Shown here one piece after another: positions 20,911 to 32,205 of a stretch of 64,000 nucleotides of DNA. The position numbers and the translations under genes were made by a program. Location: NCBI GenBank assembly GCA_029718625.1, contig CM056376.1, positions 85,416,356 through 85,480,355 of the forward strand, in the 5' to 3' direction. Every line of letters starts with the position of its first letter. The first letter of the stretch is position 1. The notes beneath the pieces are model-generated. The model saw only the letters and a program-made list of their open reading frames with translations. It was not told the DNA's origin and did no database searches. This DNA is from Synaphobranchus kaupii. Taxonomy: Eukaryota > Chordata > Actinopteri > Anguilliformes > Synaphobranchidae.

Positions 20911-22835
20911 CAACCCTAATTCACATTACAACATTACGCGTGTAGCTTTATGTGGATACTACTACTATTTGTATTTGTGGTACTGCTTCGTGCATACTAA
21001 GTTGGGCTACTAGAATTTATTGTAGGCTTATAATTCATATTCGCTCGGCACCTTGCGCAATCACTGCGAGCAAATTTACTTTCTCTAAGGTTGCACGGTA
21101 CCTAACGGGAAAATAACGTGGTAAGCCTAAAAATGTTAAAATACGAATTACTAGGCTATACCCGCAATTTACATGCTTTACATTAGGGACCTTCGGCGGG
21201 GGCAAGTAATTAAGGATCTGAGCAAAGTGGGTAGGCGGAGCAAGAGGTCCAATTTCGGGGCTGGAATATCCGCACTTGGATTTTATTAGACAGACAACAG
21301 GCACTCACTGAATGACTGGTGGTCAATGGAGTTTACAAAACGGTTCGTTAAACTGGCCATTATCAGACAGATGAAATCAAGTCTCTATATATGCTAGGTT
21401 GTTAGGACCCAGTACTAGCCTACTACTTACAGTCGTTATGATTTTGACTATCCAATGAAAAGCAACTTAAGTCCTGGTTGCTAACCTTAGTTGCTAAGCT
21501 AACTGAAAACACTATTGCGCATGCATGACCACTTCCTCTTGTGTGGACCAAATAAATAAATAAATAATCCAATGGAAGGGAAAGCGCCAGTTGCGTATCT
21601 TGTCATATATCTAAAATCTTGACCTGAGCCTTCTAGGATTGGTGACATCGCGCTGGCTAGGCGTGATCATAGACCGTATACAAATATGAACAAAGCCACT
21701 GTGACGTCACCCATTGCCTTCCCACGACCTCTAATAACCGAATTGAGCTCCGGATGCATTTTTCTCTGCCGGTATGTACAAACTGCGTCTGCTCCATGGA
21801 GCCGAAGAGGACTCAACCTGTCCCTCTGATTGGTCCTGAACAAATGTTAATACCCTGTCCAAACGACACAATATTAAAAAATTTAAAAAATTTAATAAAT
21901 AATAATAAAATAAAAAATAAAATCAGCACATGCAGAGGCATTAGATGAAGAAAAGGCACCTATTGCAATTACATTTCGTGGGAGAAATTTATTGACTGAG
22001 TATTTTGACCATATTGCTGCCATTGACTGACATGGTGAAAGACCTATACTGGAGCCAATTGCAGTGGCGCTAGTGAGCAACGGCACAATTGCCGCTCCCA
22101 GCCCAACCAGGAAGTGAGCTTCAAAACGAAAGCCCAGTCTTGGCCCCTTGGGCGTGATGCGTCATTCAGGGGCATCTTCGGTTCCCCGCAGCCATGTTCT
22201 CAAACCTCTGCACCGGATGTCGCCCTCTGCGCTCAAAGCAGTTTTCCCAACGAAAGGAACTCCACTCACATTGCCGTTAACAAAAAAATTATGATAAATA
22301 TATAAAATTTGAAATATTTTTCGTACGTGGTTGAGAAATTCCGCAGCTATGGAGCTGGTAGTAGCCGCAGCAAATTGGCCGCAGTGCCTTACCTGTGAAG
22401 CCACAACGAGTTAAGAAATGCCTCGGAGCCCATGGCAAAACCCTCACTACTCTGACCGACTAGATGAAAAGCGAAAGGTCATTAGTCATCACGTTAGCCG
22501 GAGACCACTGCTAGTAAGCTCGGCGCATGGTTTTTGGGGGGGGGTTTTGATCGCCCCGACGTGCACAATAAAAGCCATGGGGCGTTGGTCATTTGCCGCT
22601 TACGAACGTTACATTCATCCCGACGTTGATGAAATTATTTCTGTTTAGAAACATAGGAACTTGGCTGTTTGTGTGTGGCTTATTGCCAAAATAAAAGTTT
22701 GTCATTTCCAGCAACAAGCGAGGATTCATTCACACCGATAAGGGTAGCCTAGAAGTTTCTACTTCCCTTAAATTGGTTAATTTAGCTTTAGGGAAATGCC
22801 TTCAGCTAGTTGGTACATATACATTTATATATATA
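20911..22835. other. intergenic DNA, no gene recognised
   Basis: A short (AAAT)n run near 21550 and a block with GCCACTGTGACGTCACCCATTG near 21692, seen widely in fish repeats, are present. The frame at 21754-21948 is short and has no domain. No transposon with two matching ends was found. Confidence 0.4.
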
Positions 22836-23247
22836 CAGATCCTTAGCGGTGACCTTTTGTGGCTTACCCATCTTCTGGAGGGTGTCAATGATGGTCTTCT
22901 GGCCAATTGTCAAGTCTGCAGTCTTCCCCATACTGAACCAAACTGAGATAAACTTTGCAGGTGTTTTGAGTAAATTAGATGATAGTGTGACACTCAGTCT
23001 AAAACATTCATTCTCTGAAATAACTGAAGTAAATGCTGATTTTTGACACACTATTCTAATTTCTTGAAATACTGTTTTGGGGGTTTTCTGGAGCTGTAAG
23101 CCAAAATTATGAAAAATGAAACAAATAAAGGCTAGAAATATTTCACTTTGTGTGTAATGAATCTATAATCTATGAAAGTTTCACTTTTTGAATGTAATTA
23201 TGGGAAAAAAACAACTTTTCCATGATATTCAAATTTTTTGGAAAGGA

Positions 23248-23251
<4 letters not shown>
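22836..23251 (-). mobile_element. Tc1-derived MITE with the start of the transposase gene
   Basis: Ends CAGATCCTT and AAGGATCTG are inverted and flanked by TA-rich DNA, as expected for Tc1/mariner. On the minus strand, from the ATG at 22931, the frame reads MGKTADLTIGQKTIIDTL and GKPQKV, the helix-turn-helix start of a fish Tc1-like transposase. It is cut after about 31 codons, where the sequence jumps to the left terminal repeat. The element is 416 bp long and cannot encode its own transposase. A (TA)n microsatellite extends the right flank to about 23281. Confidence 0.8.
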
Positions 23252-23282
<31 letters not shown>

Positions 23283-23344
23283 TACAAAATACAACTTCAG
23301 TAGTTAGAATGGCCCTAGGCATATGGGCGCCATGAAGCCAATGT

Positions 23345-24240
23345 ACGCACAGCATCCTCCTTGACCTCTAGGGAGAAGACCAACATACGTTGGTACAATA
23401 TAATTGGCATGAAGCCAATATACGCACAGCATCCTCCTTGACCTCTAGGGAGAAGACCAACACGCGTTGGTACAATATTAATTGGCATGGACCTGAATGG
23501 ATGAAAAGCTTCTCCATAGGCATGTCAGGCTTCATCCGTAGCTGAAAGGTCACACATAGTTCTTCATCACTACACATAGAACTCCCCTGATTAGTTTTGC
23601 TCCCACGGAAGTCCAACAGGCGTTGGTACACATAGCCACTGATCCACGTAATGTTAGAGGACCTAGACCTGGAAGGTCACACATAGTTCTTCATCACTAC
23701 ACATAGAACTCCCCTGATTAGTTTTGCTCCCATGGAAGTCCAACAGGCATTGGTATACATAGCCACTGTTCCATGTAATGTTAAAAGGGCCTTGAGTTGA
23801 AGGACAGGATGGCTACATCGGTAGCTGAAAGGTCACACATTGTTCTTCACCACTACACATAGAATTTCCCTGGTTAATTTAATGTTCCGGCCTCCCAGGG
23901 GAAGACCAACATGCGTTGGTACACATAGCCACTGATCCATGTAACGTTTAAGGGGCCTTGAGCTGAAGGACAGGATGGCTTCTTCGGTAGCTGGAAGGAC
24001 ACACATTGTTCTTCTTCACTACACATACAACTTCCTGGGGTTTGTTTACACTACATCTGGCACACAGGGGAGTCCAACAAGCGTTGGTACACATAGCCAC
24101 TGACCCATGTAATATTAGAAGGACCTTGAGCTAACGGACAGGATGGCTTCATTGGTAGCTGGAAGGTCACACATTGTTCTTCATCAATGCACATATAACT
24201 TCCTGGGGTTAGTTACACTAGCTAGCCAAGTAAAGCTAAC
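23345..24240. repeat. irregular tandem array with a recurrent CCAAC/GTTGG dyad
   Basis: The left part has two 77-bp units (AGCATCCTCC at 23351 and 23428). The rest has four to five longer units (about 127-168 bp) carrying GGTCACACAT(A/T)GTTCTTCA, then a CCAAC-(A/n4)-GTTGGTA dyad, then ACATAGCCACTG. The dyad occurs six times near 23380, 23457, 23613, 23739, 23906 and 24074 and is better conserved than the DNA around it. It has no coding content. Confidence 0.85.
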
Positions 24241-25004
24241 GTTACAAATAACGTTGTTATTTGACACTTATTCATGGAGGAAGGGCTGCTGCCCCCCACA
24301 GAGCTGTCTCCCATTGAATGTTTCTTTTAAGAGACCTCGATAGGACTAAGTTTTGGAATTCAAATTTTCCCTTAAGGTGTTTTTTGCTATTGCTAAATTA
24401 AGGGAAATACTTCAGTAAATCCTTAAATAAATACTTAATTAGTACTATGCAACTCACTTAAAGGGCAGTTCCACCGAAAAACAACATTAACCTTATTTAA
24501 CAGATCAAGGCGCAACTAATTAAGTCTCTCGTTGTGGCTGGCCAAAAAAAGTCTGTAGCCTACTGAGATACTTGAATATAAAGTTGAAATTTTGGTAGAG
24601 GATACGTCATTTTGATGTATAGTGTTGTTAGCTGTTGTTAGCCACGGGTTTCTTGGCATTAAACCATAGACCGTAAATCCGGGTTTTTAAATATGTTTGA
24701 CATGCAGTGGCTAACCTTGCATTCGTTTATGGCAGGATATCGGAGATGGTAAACGCGTCGTTTCCACGTCATTTCCGGCATGAGTGCATTCGAGTTGCAC
24801 AACTGGGAAGGTTTTGGCTTTGCTCGCAAACATAGCTAAAACAGCTAACAACTACAACAGTAATGTTTTAACTTTCAAACTGAAAAACGGGAGGTCAGGG
24901 TTGATTTCCCGATCCCTGATTTCAGACATGGAACTCCTAGTTGGAAGTGCGTTTTATTAAAAAAAATTTCGTTAGAAGACCGGGGTGAGAAATGAGTAGC
25001 CTAA

Positions 25005-26085
25005 AGGGCCGTTCACACTACGTCGATAACTATAACGATAAAAAAAATTTAAATCGTTCAAAGCAAAGTGAATGGATGTGTCCACACTACAACGACAACT
25101 ATAAAACCAGCCAGAACGATAAATATTCCTATTGTTGTGATCACTCCCAGAGCGATTTTTCATGACGCTGTAAAACGATAGACAATTTCCAGCCAATCAA
25201 AAATCACATTCTGTTATGTATGAAGAAGTTTAAAAAAGCACGGGACAAGACTAGTTTTTCAGTTTGTTATGGAGGAGCAACTGATACAAGCTGTGGAGAA
25301 GAACCCGGTCTTGTATAATCTCAACCACCCAGACTACAAAAAAAAGAAGATGAAGGAGAACATCTGGGCAGCCATTGGGGAGAAGTTTGGCTTGAGTGGT
25401 AAGTAACGTTACCTGTGACAAAGCCACAGCAGCAAATTAACTAGCTAACGTTAGCTAGCTGCTAGCTAGTAGGAGAGTGAGGGTATGTGTGGGAAAAGTA
25501 GGAGCTGTGCAATGGATGTAGGTTATATGCATCTAGCTTGGCAGTTGAGAGATGAGATTGAGGGATTCACTGTCTGTCAGTGAGGAGGAGTCATTCACCA
25601 GACTGATGCTGCATTCACGTCATGTGGGAGATATGGTAAATAACTTACGAACTACGAAGTTTCCAACTTGGAAATACCGGGTGCGTCTCAATACTTGAAA
25701 AAGGCATCCTCCTTTCTTCTACTACCACCTCCTCTCCTCCATGCCCCGAAAACTGATCTTTCTGTCCTAATCTAATGTTGCTGATTAGGTATTAATTACA
25801 TATTAATTGTTACATATTAATTAATGTCTCGACGCGAACCGCAATGTCATGTAGGCTACATTGTATACTGTAGACTACATGCAACTACTTGTATATCTCG
25901 TGAACCCATACCCTCCTTGAATAGGTTCGATGCCTAGTTATGCCGAAAGCGTAAATGAGGACGGTGTCTGTCAGCTCTTTGTTATCCATTTTTGCGTTGT
26001 TTGTTTTAATTTGCGGGAAATTAGGAACGATTTTCCATCGTTATAGTTTGTTTTTTATAGTTATCGTCGTCGTGTGAACGGCCCT
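25005..26085 (+). mobile_element. Harbinger-type element with a MADF gene start, TSD TAA, nested in the TTAA element
   Basis: The ends AGGGCCGTTCACACTACGTC and, inverted, AGGGCCGTTCACACGACGAC are flanked by TAA (25002-25004 and 26086-26088). Inner terminal sequence (ATAACTATAACGATAAA) also pairs with the other end. It encodes one exon of a MADF-type DNA-binding protein, the usual partner gene of Harbinger transposases, but no transposase. It is 1081 bp and non-autonomous. Confidence 0.82.
25269..25398 (+). CDS. MADF/Myb-like DNA-binding protein, first exon (transposon gene remnant)
   Basis: The exon encodes MEEQLIQAVEKNPVLYNL, then NHPDYKKKKMKENIWAAIGE and KFGLSG, and ends at the donor GTAAGT at 25399. 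The spacing of Leu-Ile, Pro-x-Leu-Tyr, HPDY and Trp is that of a MADF domain, cut just before its end. Harbinger elements carry such a second gene, whose product helps the transposase enter the nucleus and bind the ends. Downstream exons were not recognised and the element is probably internally deleted. Confidence 0.7.
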
Positions 26086-26402
26086 TAAGTGTTACATACT
26101 TCTGGCTAGGCTGGCTAATGTTTTCACGATACCAAACTTAAATGAAGGGCTGTGTTTTCCCCATTGTCTGACACCGCCCATAAACGGTAAGCACTCTTAG
26201 TCATTGTAGTTCACAGTAAAGCAGGTACCTGGTACATGCGCAGTAGTTTGGGGCTATATCTCTGCTCTCACTACAAGCAGAACGTTGGCTGAGAGCTCAT
26301 TTTAATCAAGATGACAGCTACTTCTCTACAAATCAACATAATTTTTCGGTGGAACTACCCTTTAAAGTTAAGGGTGTTTTAAGGAACAAGTTTGGGGAAA
26401 TT

Positions 26403-26815
26403 TCAAAATTCCCATTTACCAGTATTGTAGTTCCTCTCGGCGGTGCTCAGGCACAGAGAGAAAAAGGTGCAGGGATGCAACTTCTGATCCTTGGATGCAC
26501 ACTGTGAGAGAACTGCCCCTACTTCCACGTTGGAGGCGTCAGCTTCCACAACAAAGGGCTGGGTGGGGTCCGGGTGGGTCAGAACCGGCACAGAGGTGAT
26601 TTGCCGCTTTAATTCAGCGAATGCAGCAGCTGCCTAAGGAGGCACACAAACTTGGCCACCGATCCCCTGGTAAGAGCAGTCAGAGGTGCTACAAGAATAC
26701 TGAAATTACGAATGAACCAGCGATAGAAATTGGCATACCCCAGGAAACATTCTACCTGTTTGACAGAGGAGGGCTTTAGCCAGTCCAGAACCGCCTGTAC
26801 CTTTTGTGAGACCAT
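26403..26815 (-). pseudogene. Ty3/gypsy pol fragment (end of RT, start of RNase H)
   Basis: Two frames on the minus strand follow each other: the first has VECFLGYANFYRWFIRNFS and PLTALTRG, the end of a Ty3/gypsy reverse transcriptase; the second has [19 protein letters not shown] and GAVLSQ, the beginning of RNase H. They are separated by a frame change. The catalytic RT part and integrase are missing. The order and strand fit the gag fragment at 27764-28423 and the LTR at 28449-28778. Confidence 0.85.
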
Positions 26816-26867
26816 CTGCAGGAATCCATGGGAGATGTTGAAGCCTATGACAGTGATGGCATGGAAC

Positions 26868-27535
26868 TCACATTACATCACATACACCTGCACTCACGAG
26901 AATGTATTTTTTCCCTTGATATTTTGAAACCAAAACAAACATGGAGCCATAACAGCTTGCAACTTTGTCAGTTTTGTCACAGATGACATTGAACAGAAAC
27001 TCATGCATCTGCCACAAATCCACAAGTTGCTCCTCATTTTTAACGCTCCAGAAAACATGATTATTCAGCTCAGCCATCGTGCACGTTGGATTTTGTGCTT
27101 ACTTCCATATTTTTCACCCCTCTTCCTTCCTGTCGCAAACTCAATTTTCATTGCTATTGAAAATTCCCCTTGTGATTTGCGTCTTTGACAAGCACAAACC
27201 GCAGGATTATGCAAAGACTAGCCCCGATAAAATCAAACATGTTTGATAAAATTGTGGCGTTGCCGACTGGGATCATAAGAGAGAGATTTGAGTCTTTCAC
27301 TCCCTCAAACATAACATTTACAGCTGTGACTATGCCGCGCAACTACCCTGGACTACTACAGACTCTGCCCAATCTGAAATCATTGCCAAATGGGGCTAAA
27401 AAAAGTGTAACATGTTCCCAGCTTAAGGCAGTGATGAAGAGCGGTTTCGGTACTTTAATCAATGGGATTTTCAACAAGTTATCCAGGGAGAGATCTGGGC
27501 AGGCGTTACAAAAAAGTCCAGTTTGCCCACAATAA
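26868..27535. other. foreign segment between gypsy pol and gag fragments
   Basis: This DNA is not recognisable gypsy. The minus frame 27077-26868 reads MAELNNHVFWSVKNEEQLVD and LWQMHEFLFNV, which vaguely resembles a MADF or Myb-like start of a transposon protein. The plus frame 27185-27535 (116 codons) has no domain I recognise. No flanking duplication was found. It may be an insertion in the gypsy copy or replaced DNA. Confidence 0.4.
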
Positions 27536-27763
27536 ATTCAGCAGTTCTCTAAGTGGTGACATTCCCTCTCAGCCCAAGAGAGCCCACTTGCATAGGTTCG
27601 TCCTGAACAGTGTGTCACAGGGCTGGGAAGGTTGAGTGGTCGTGTCCAAGGGGCGATTCGGCTTATCTCACCGAAACTCGGAGGCAATCGGAAACGGCTT
27701 TTGATATGAAACATGATTCTGAGGGAACTTGCAAACACCCATCCACTCAAATGGCTAATGTGA

Positions 27764-28423
27764 TCAATTGATCCAGGTAGGAGGGCCGATCGAAAGCTTG
27801 TCCTTTAAAGAGTCAGAGAGTCCTTGATAAAAGAACGTTACCAGGGCTTCCTCATTCCACCCATTCTCCGCTGTCAATGTGCGGAACTCAATGGAGAAAA
27901 TCGGACACAGTTCAGTGACCCTGGAAAAGTGAAACCAGACCTTTTCCCCAGTGTCTCTACCACTCCCCTTGTAGGTTGAATACATTAGTCATTTCACAGG
28001 CAAAGTCCTGAATGCTCAAACTGCACGGGGGCTGTCGCTCCCACACAGCAGTGGCACAGGCAATCAGCTTCCTGGAGACAAGCGAAATGATAAATGCCAC
28101 CTTTAAGCATTCAGTGGGAAAGCTTGAGGTCTGGAGTTTGAATGCCAGTGAGCATTGCATAAGGAATCTCCAACACAGTCCCTGTCGCCCATCATATCGG
28201 TGCGGTGGGGGAAGATGCGGCTCTCAAGGTTGCAGAAGCTGAGTGCTGGCTGTTGGTGGGGCTTGAGGAGCAGGAGTCCCTCGAGGCATGACGGGTTGGC
28301 TCTGCACCGCAGCTGCAAGGGATTGGAGACTCTCAGAGCTGGTTTAGATTAGTCCCTCATGGCGAACTTGGAGCCTTGACTCAGCAGTGCACCTCGCAGG
28401 TTGCTCAACTCTGCTGGGTCCAT
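27764..28423 (-). pseudogene. sushi-class Ty3/gypsy gag, broken
   Basis: The frame starts MDPAELSNLRGALLSQGSKF at 28423, 26 bp after the LTR, and stops after a few more codons. Downstream, in shifted frames, MQCSLAFKLQTSSFPTE and VAFIISLVS (to 27957) and then [19 protein letters not shown] and [10 protein letters not shown] (to 27764) follow in the order of a sushi-ichi type capsid protein, the family from which the mammalian PEG10/RTL genes arose. At least two frameshifts and a stop make it non-functional. Confidence 0.85.
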
Positions 28424-28448
28424 GTCTTGAGCTTGGTCTTGATCTTAC

Positions 28449-28778
28449 TGTTACGATGAGTGCAAGGTAGGACCCAGGCACAGAGAAAGACAGGAGGAGG
28501 TACGAAGGACACAAAGGACTTTACTTTGAAATACAAAACAAAACCAGAGGTGGAACACAAGGAATATAATACAAACTAGCCCCGGCGATCAAACACAGGA
28601 GAACATGAAGGCTAGAAGACAGGCAAGCAAATGATAAGACCAAACAGTGAGAGACAGAGACGGAGAACTTAAATACATAGCACACGTGAAACAAGAAGAC
28701 TAATTGACAAGACCTGTGTGGAATGCAGAAACTAATGAAATGATTAACAACACTCAATCACAGGACAGAGACATAACA
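28449..28778 (-). mobile_element. 5' LTR of the sushi-class gypsy copy
   Basis: The plus-strand ends are TGTTACGATGAG and GACATAACA, so on the minus strand the LTR runs TGTTATG...GTAACA for 330 bp. It lies directly upstream of the gag start. A TATA-like TATGTATTTAAG sits mid-LTR on the minus strand near 28670-28684. The 3' LTR is absent on the left side, so the element lost its 3' half. Confidence 0.75.
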
Positions 28779-29195
28779 CATTTGGTGTGGGGAATAGACA
28801 CCCTCTGGTGGGCGTTGGCAGGAAGTGTGACATAAAATGCTGATGATGAAATGTTCCTGGTGTTTTTAAGGTGTTGTCTGTTGAAAAATGTAAAAAACAT
28901 GTGTGTCCTTGTGCAGCCGAAGGCAAAGTCACATTGCTTGGACAATAATATTTTTATTCTTCTCTAATTTAACTGTAACTAATTTAACTTCTCTAATTTA
29001 ATTTTATTCTTCTCTAATTTAAAATAAATAAATATATAAAGCACACCTTCATCGGTGACTGACTGTGGCTTTGTGTAAAATTATACTGTACTTTAAAGAG
29101 AAGGAAAATTTAAATAAATGTAATCTCCCCACAGCAGGTCTGAATCTGACACTTACTGTACATGGAGGAGAAATGATCCCTCAGCTGGACATATA
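28779..29195. other. short intergenic stretch, nothing recognised
   Basis: Contains a local direct repeat of TTCTTCTCTAATTTAA near 28950-29020 and no coding sequence that I can support. Confidence 0.4.
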
Positions 29196-29739
29196 CACTG
29201 CCTGGCCAAAAAAAAAAGTCACCCTTGCACCCGTCATGCATAGTGCCCACTGTACAAGCCTCTGGAGGCAGTGTTATGATTTGGGGTTGCTTCAATTGGT
29301 CAGGTCTTGGCTCAGCAACGTTATGCAGCAATAAAATTAAGTCGGCTGAGTACCGGAATGTACTGAATGACCAGGTTATCCCATCAATGGGCATATTCCA
29401 GGACAAGAATGCCAAGGTTCATCAGGCTCAAATTGTGAAAGAGTGGTTCAGGGAGCATGAGGAATCATTTTCACACATGAATTGGCCACCAGAGTCCTGA
29501 CCTTAACCCCATTGAAAGTCTTTGGGATGTGCTGGAGAAGACTTTACAGAGTGGTTCGACTCTCCCGTCGTCAATACAAGATCTAGGCCAGAAATTCATG
29601 CAACTCTGGACGGAAATAAATGTTGTGACATTGCATAAGGTTGTCGAAACAATGCCACGACGAATTTGTGCCGTAATCAAAGCTAAAGGCGGTCCAACTA
29701 AATATTAGAGTGTGCGACTTTTTTTTTGGCCAGGCAGTG
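29196..29739 (+). mobile_element. Tc1-like element, internally deleted
   Basis: The ends CACTGCCTGGCCAAAAAAAA and, inverted, the same motif at 29716-29739 bound the element; TA precedes the left end but the right TA has mutated to TG. The interior is the C-terminal half of a Tc1/mariner transposase; the helix-turn-helix half has been deleted, so the left terminal repeat is joined almost directly to mid-gene. Confidence 0.85.
29255..29708 (+). pseudogene. C-terminal half of a Tc1/mariner transposase, frameshifted
   Basis: The frame begins [19 protein letters not shown] and proceeds through FQDKNAKVH, which replaces the usual QQDNAPxH. A one-base frameshift near 29495 breaks the SPDLNPIE motif. 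The shifted frame continues ESLWDVLEK through MPRRICAVIKAKGGPTKY to a stop at 29706-29708, the normal terminus. The second and third acidic residues of the DDE triad thus lie in different frames. Confidence 0.87.
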
Positions 29740-30860
29740 TGTTTTTACAGCCTGATAATCCATTCTGTAACCCTATGCCAGTGATACTGCAGCCAGCAGT
29801 TAGTTTATAGTGTTTATACAGTGGCCATAGTGCAAGTCATTTGCAAGCAGGAGTCAGAAGGATTGGACAGTATTTTAGCTTGAAAATAATTTAACTTTGC
29901 TTGTGGTCAAATGTATTTAAACATTTTAGACAAAGCTGTTGCTTATGTAGATCGAGGAGCTGTTCTCATTGCACGGCCGGGCCTGACCTTTTGGGTGCCC
30001 TAAGCTGAAATTTATTTGGGGGCCCCCTCCCCCTTGTCGGACAGGGGGATTGGTTATAGTAATTGCAGACAAATCACAATTCTAAATTATTTTGCCTACA
30101 ACACATGGGAAAAAGATCACTTGTTCTGTCCCCATTTACGCAGTGCGTACCTTGCGTATAGGATGGGCTGGCACTGCCTCACTGTGGTCATCAATCCAGA
30201 ACAAATAATTGCGGTGTAACAAATATCAAAAAGAGCGAGAAACCAGTCTAATAATTCTATAACTGATGACTACAACCAATCTCAGAACTGAACACAGATA
30301 CCATCAAGAAATTCAGTGAATCAAATTTTCCCTTTTGTCTCTCCTGTACAGACCAAGGCAATGATATATTATTTGCACCCCCCCCCCCCCCCCAACCTGA
30401 ACTCCCATCTCTAATCAGCCCCACGAACATTGGATCACATCACTTTTTCTATTTGATTGGTACTCTCTCCATCTCCTTCGTGAAGGAAAGAATCCCTACC
30501 TCACCCTGATTACTGTTGCTATGTTATTGAGCCTGGATCACACCTGGCACATAGAGTGGAGAAATGTGAGTGGTCGTGTGTATGAAGTAAGGAAATTTCC
30601 TAGGGAATTTAGGACAGGAATCTGTGGGATGGTCCATGAAATCCACTGCCAGATTTTTGTCCGTAGTCTCTGCCAGTGATCCACGTGGAGAAAAGCAGCT
30701 CATTGGAAGTGTGGAAGATATGAGTTCATAATGAATACTACATCACATCAGTGATTTGCTTTGAGGAGATACATAGAGTGACTTGCATTACATTTGTATA
30801 TATTATGTAGCCTACTTATACAGCTGGGCTTTAATATAGAGTGAATTACTGATATACTGT
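29740..30860. other. intergenic DNA with fragments of repeats
   Basis: A GGCCGGGCCTGACCTTTTGG block near 29974 and a C run near 30378-30392 look like scraps of common fish repeats. No bounded element or gene is visible. Confidence 0.4.
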
Positions 30861-30862
30861 AT

Positions 30863-32205
30863 TGCCACTGCTTCACACTGCTGCCCAAACCACTGCTCCA
30901 CACTGCTGCCCAAACCACTGCCCCCACACTGCTGCCCAAACCACTGCTCCACACTGCTGCCCAAACCGCTGCTCTATACTGTTGTGCAAACCACTGCTCC
31001 ACTCTGCTGCCATGACCGCTGCTCTATACTGCTGCCCAAACTGCTGCTCCTCGCTGCTGCCATGACCACTGCTCCATTCTATTGCTCTGACCACTGCTTC
31101 ATACTGCTGCCCAAACCACTGCTCCACTCTGCTGCCCAAACCACTGCTCCATATTTCTGCCCAAACTGCTGCTCTATACTGCTGCCATGGCCACTGCTTC
31201 ACACTGCTGCCCTGACCACTGCTCTATACTGCTGCCCAAACTGCTGCTCCCCCCGCTGCTGCCATGACCACTGCTCCATTCTATTGCTCTGACCACTGCT
31301 CCATACTGCTGCCCAAACCACTGCTCCACTCTGCTGCCCATGACCACTGCTCCACACTGCTGCCATGACCACTGCTCCATACTGCTGCCCAAACCACTGC
31401 TCCTCACTGCTGCCCAAACCATTGCTCCACACTGCTGCCATGACCACTGCTCCACACTGCTGCCATAACCACTGCTCCACTCTGCTGCCATGACCACTGC
31501 TCCATACTGCTGCCCAAACCACTGCTCCTCACTGCTGCCCAAACCATTGCTCCACACTGCTGCCATGACCACTGCTCCACACTGCTGCCATGACCACTGC
31601 TCCACTCTGCTGCCATGACCACTGCTGCTCTGACCACTACTCCATTCTACTGCTGCCCAAACCACTGCCCCACACTGCTGCCCATGACCACTGCTCCACA
31701 CTGCTGCCATGACCACTGCTCCTCACTGCTGCCCAAACCATTGCTCCACACTGCTGCCATGACCACTGCTCCACACTGCTGCCATGACCACTGCTCCACT
31801 CTGCTGCCATGACCACTGCTCCATACTGCTGCCCTGACCACTGCTCCACTCTGCTGCCATGACCACTGCTCCATACTGCTGCCCAAACCACTGCTCCACT
31901 CTGCTGCCATGACCACTGCTCCATACTGCTGCCCAAACCACTGCTCCACACTGCTGCCATGACCACTGCTCCACACTGCTGCCAGCCATGACCACTACTC
32001 CACACTGCTGCCATGACCACTGCTCCACACTGCTGCCAGCCATGACCACTACTCCACACTGCGGCCATGACCACTGCTCCACACTGTTGCCATGACCACT
32101 GCTCCACTCTGCTGCCCAAACCACTGCTCCACTCTGCTGCCATGACCACTGCTCCACACAGTTGCCCAAACCACTGCTTCACAGTGCTGCCATGACCACT
32201 GCTCC
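30863..32205. repeat. 1.3-kb minisatellite, 25-bp unit in two types
   Basis: The unit is ACTGCTCCACACTGCTGCC followed by either ATGACC or CAAACC, so two unit types of 25 bp alternate irregularly for about 53 units. A few units vary (for example TTCTATTGCTCTGACC near 31077 and 31275, and GCCAGCC insertions near 31983 and 32037). Larger blocks are repeated too, indicating unequal exchange. Because 25 is not a multiple of three and the minus strand has no stop in any phase, long overlapping minus-strand frames exist; they are artefacts. Confidence 0.97.

Larger units (their letters stand above)
24462..26361. mobile_element. 1.9-kb TTAA-flanked DNA element (Kolobok/piggyBac-type target)
   Basis: The left end AGGGCAGTTCCACCGAAAAA and the complement of the right end, AGGGTAGTTCCACCGAAAAA, differ at one base. 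TTAA flanks both ends (24458-24461 and 26362-26365). TTAA duplication is diagnostic of piggyBac and Kolobok; ends starting AGGG fit Kolobok better than the CCC start of piggyBac. No transposase is left. A complete Harbinger-type element is nested at 25005-26085, so the host element is only about 820 bp. Confidence 0.82.

Noticed and set aside
23251..23281. (TA)n run as a regulatory element
   Set aside because: It is an ordinary microsatellite at a TA target of a Tc1-type element.
31174..32182. Long minus-strand frames (up to 181 codons) in the 25-bp minisatellite
   Set aside because: They are produced by a stop-free tandem unit, are open in several overlapping frames, and have no non-repeat sequence.
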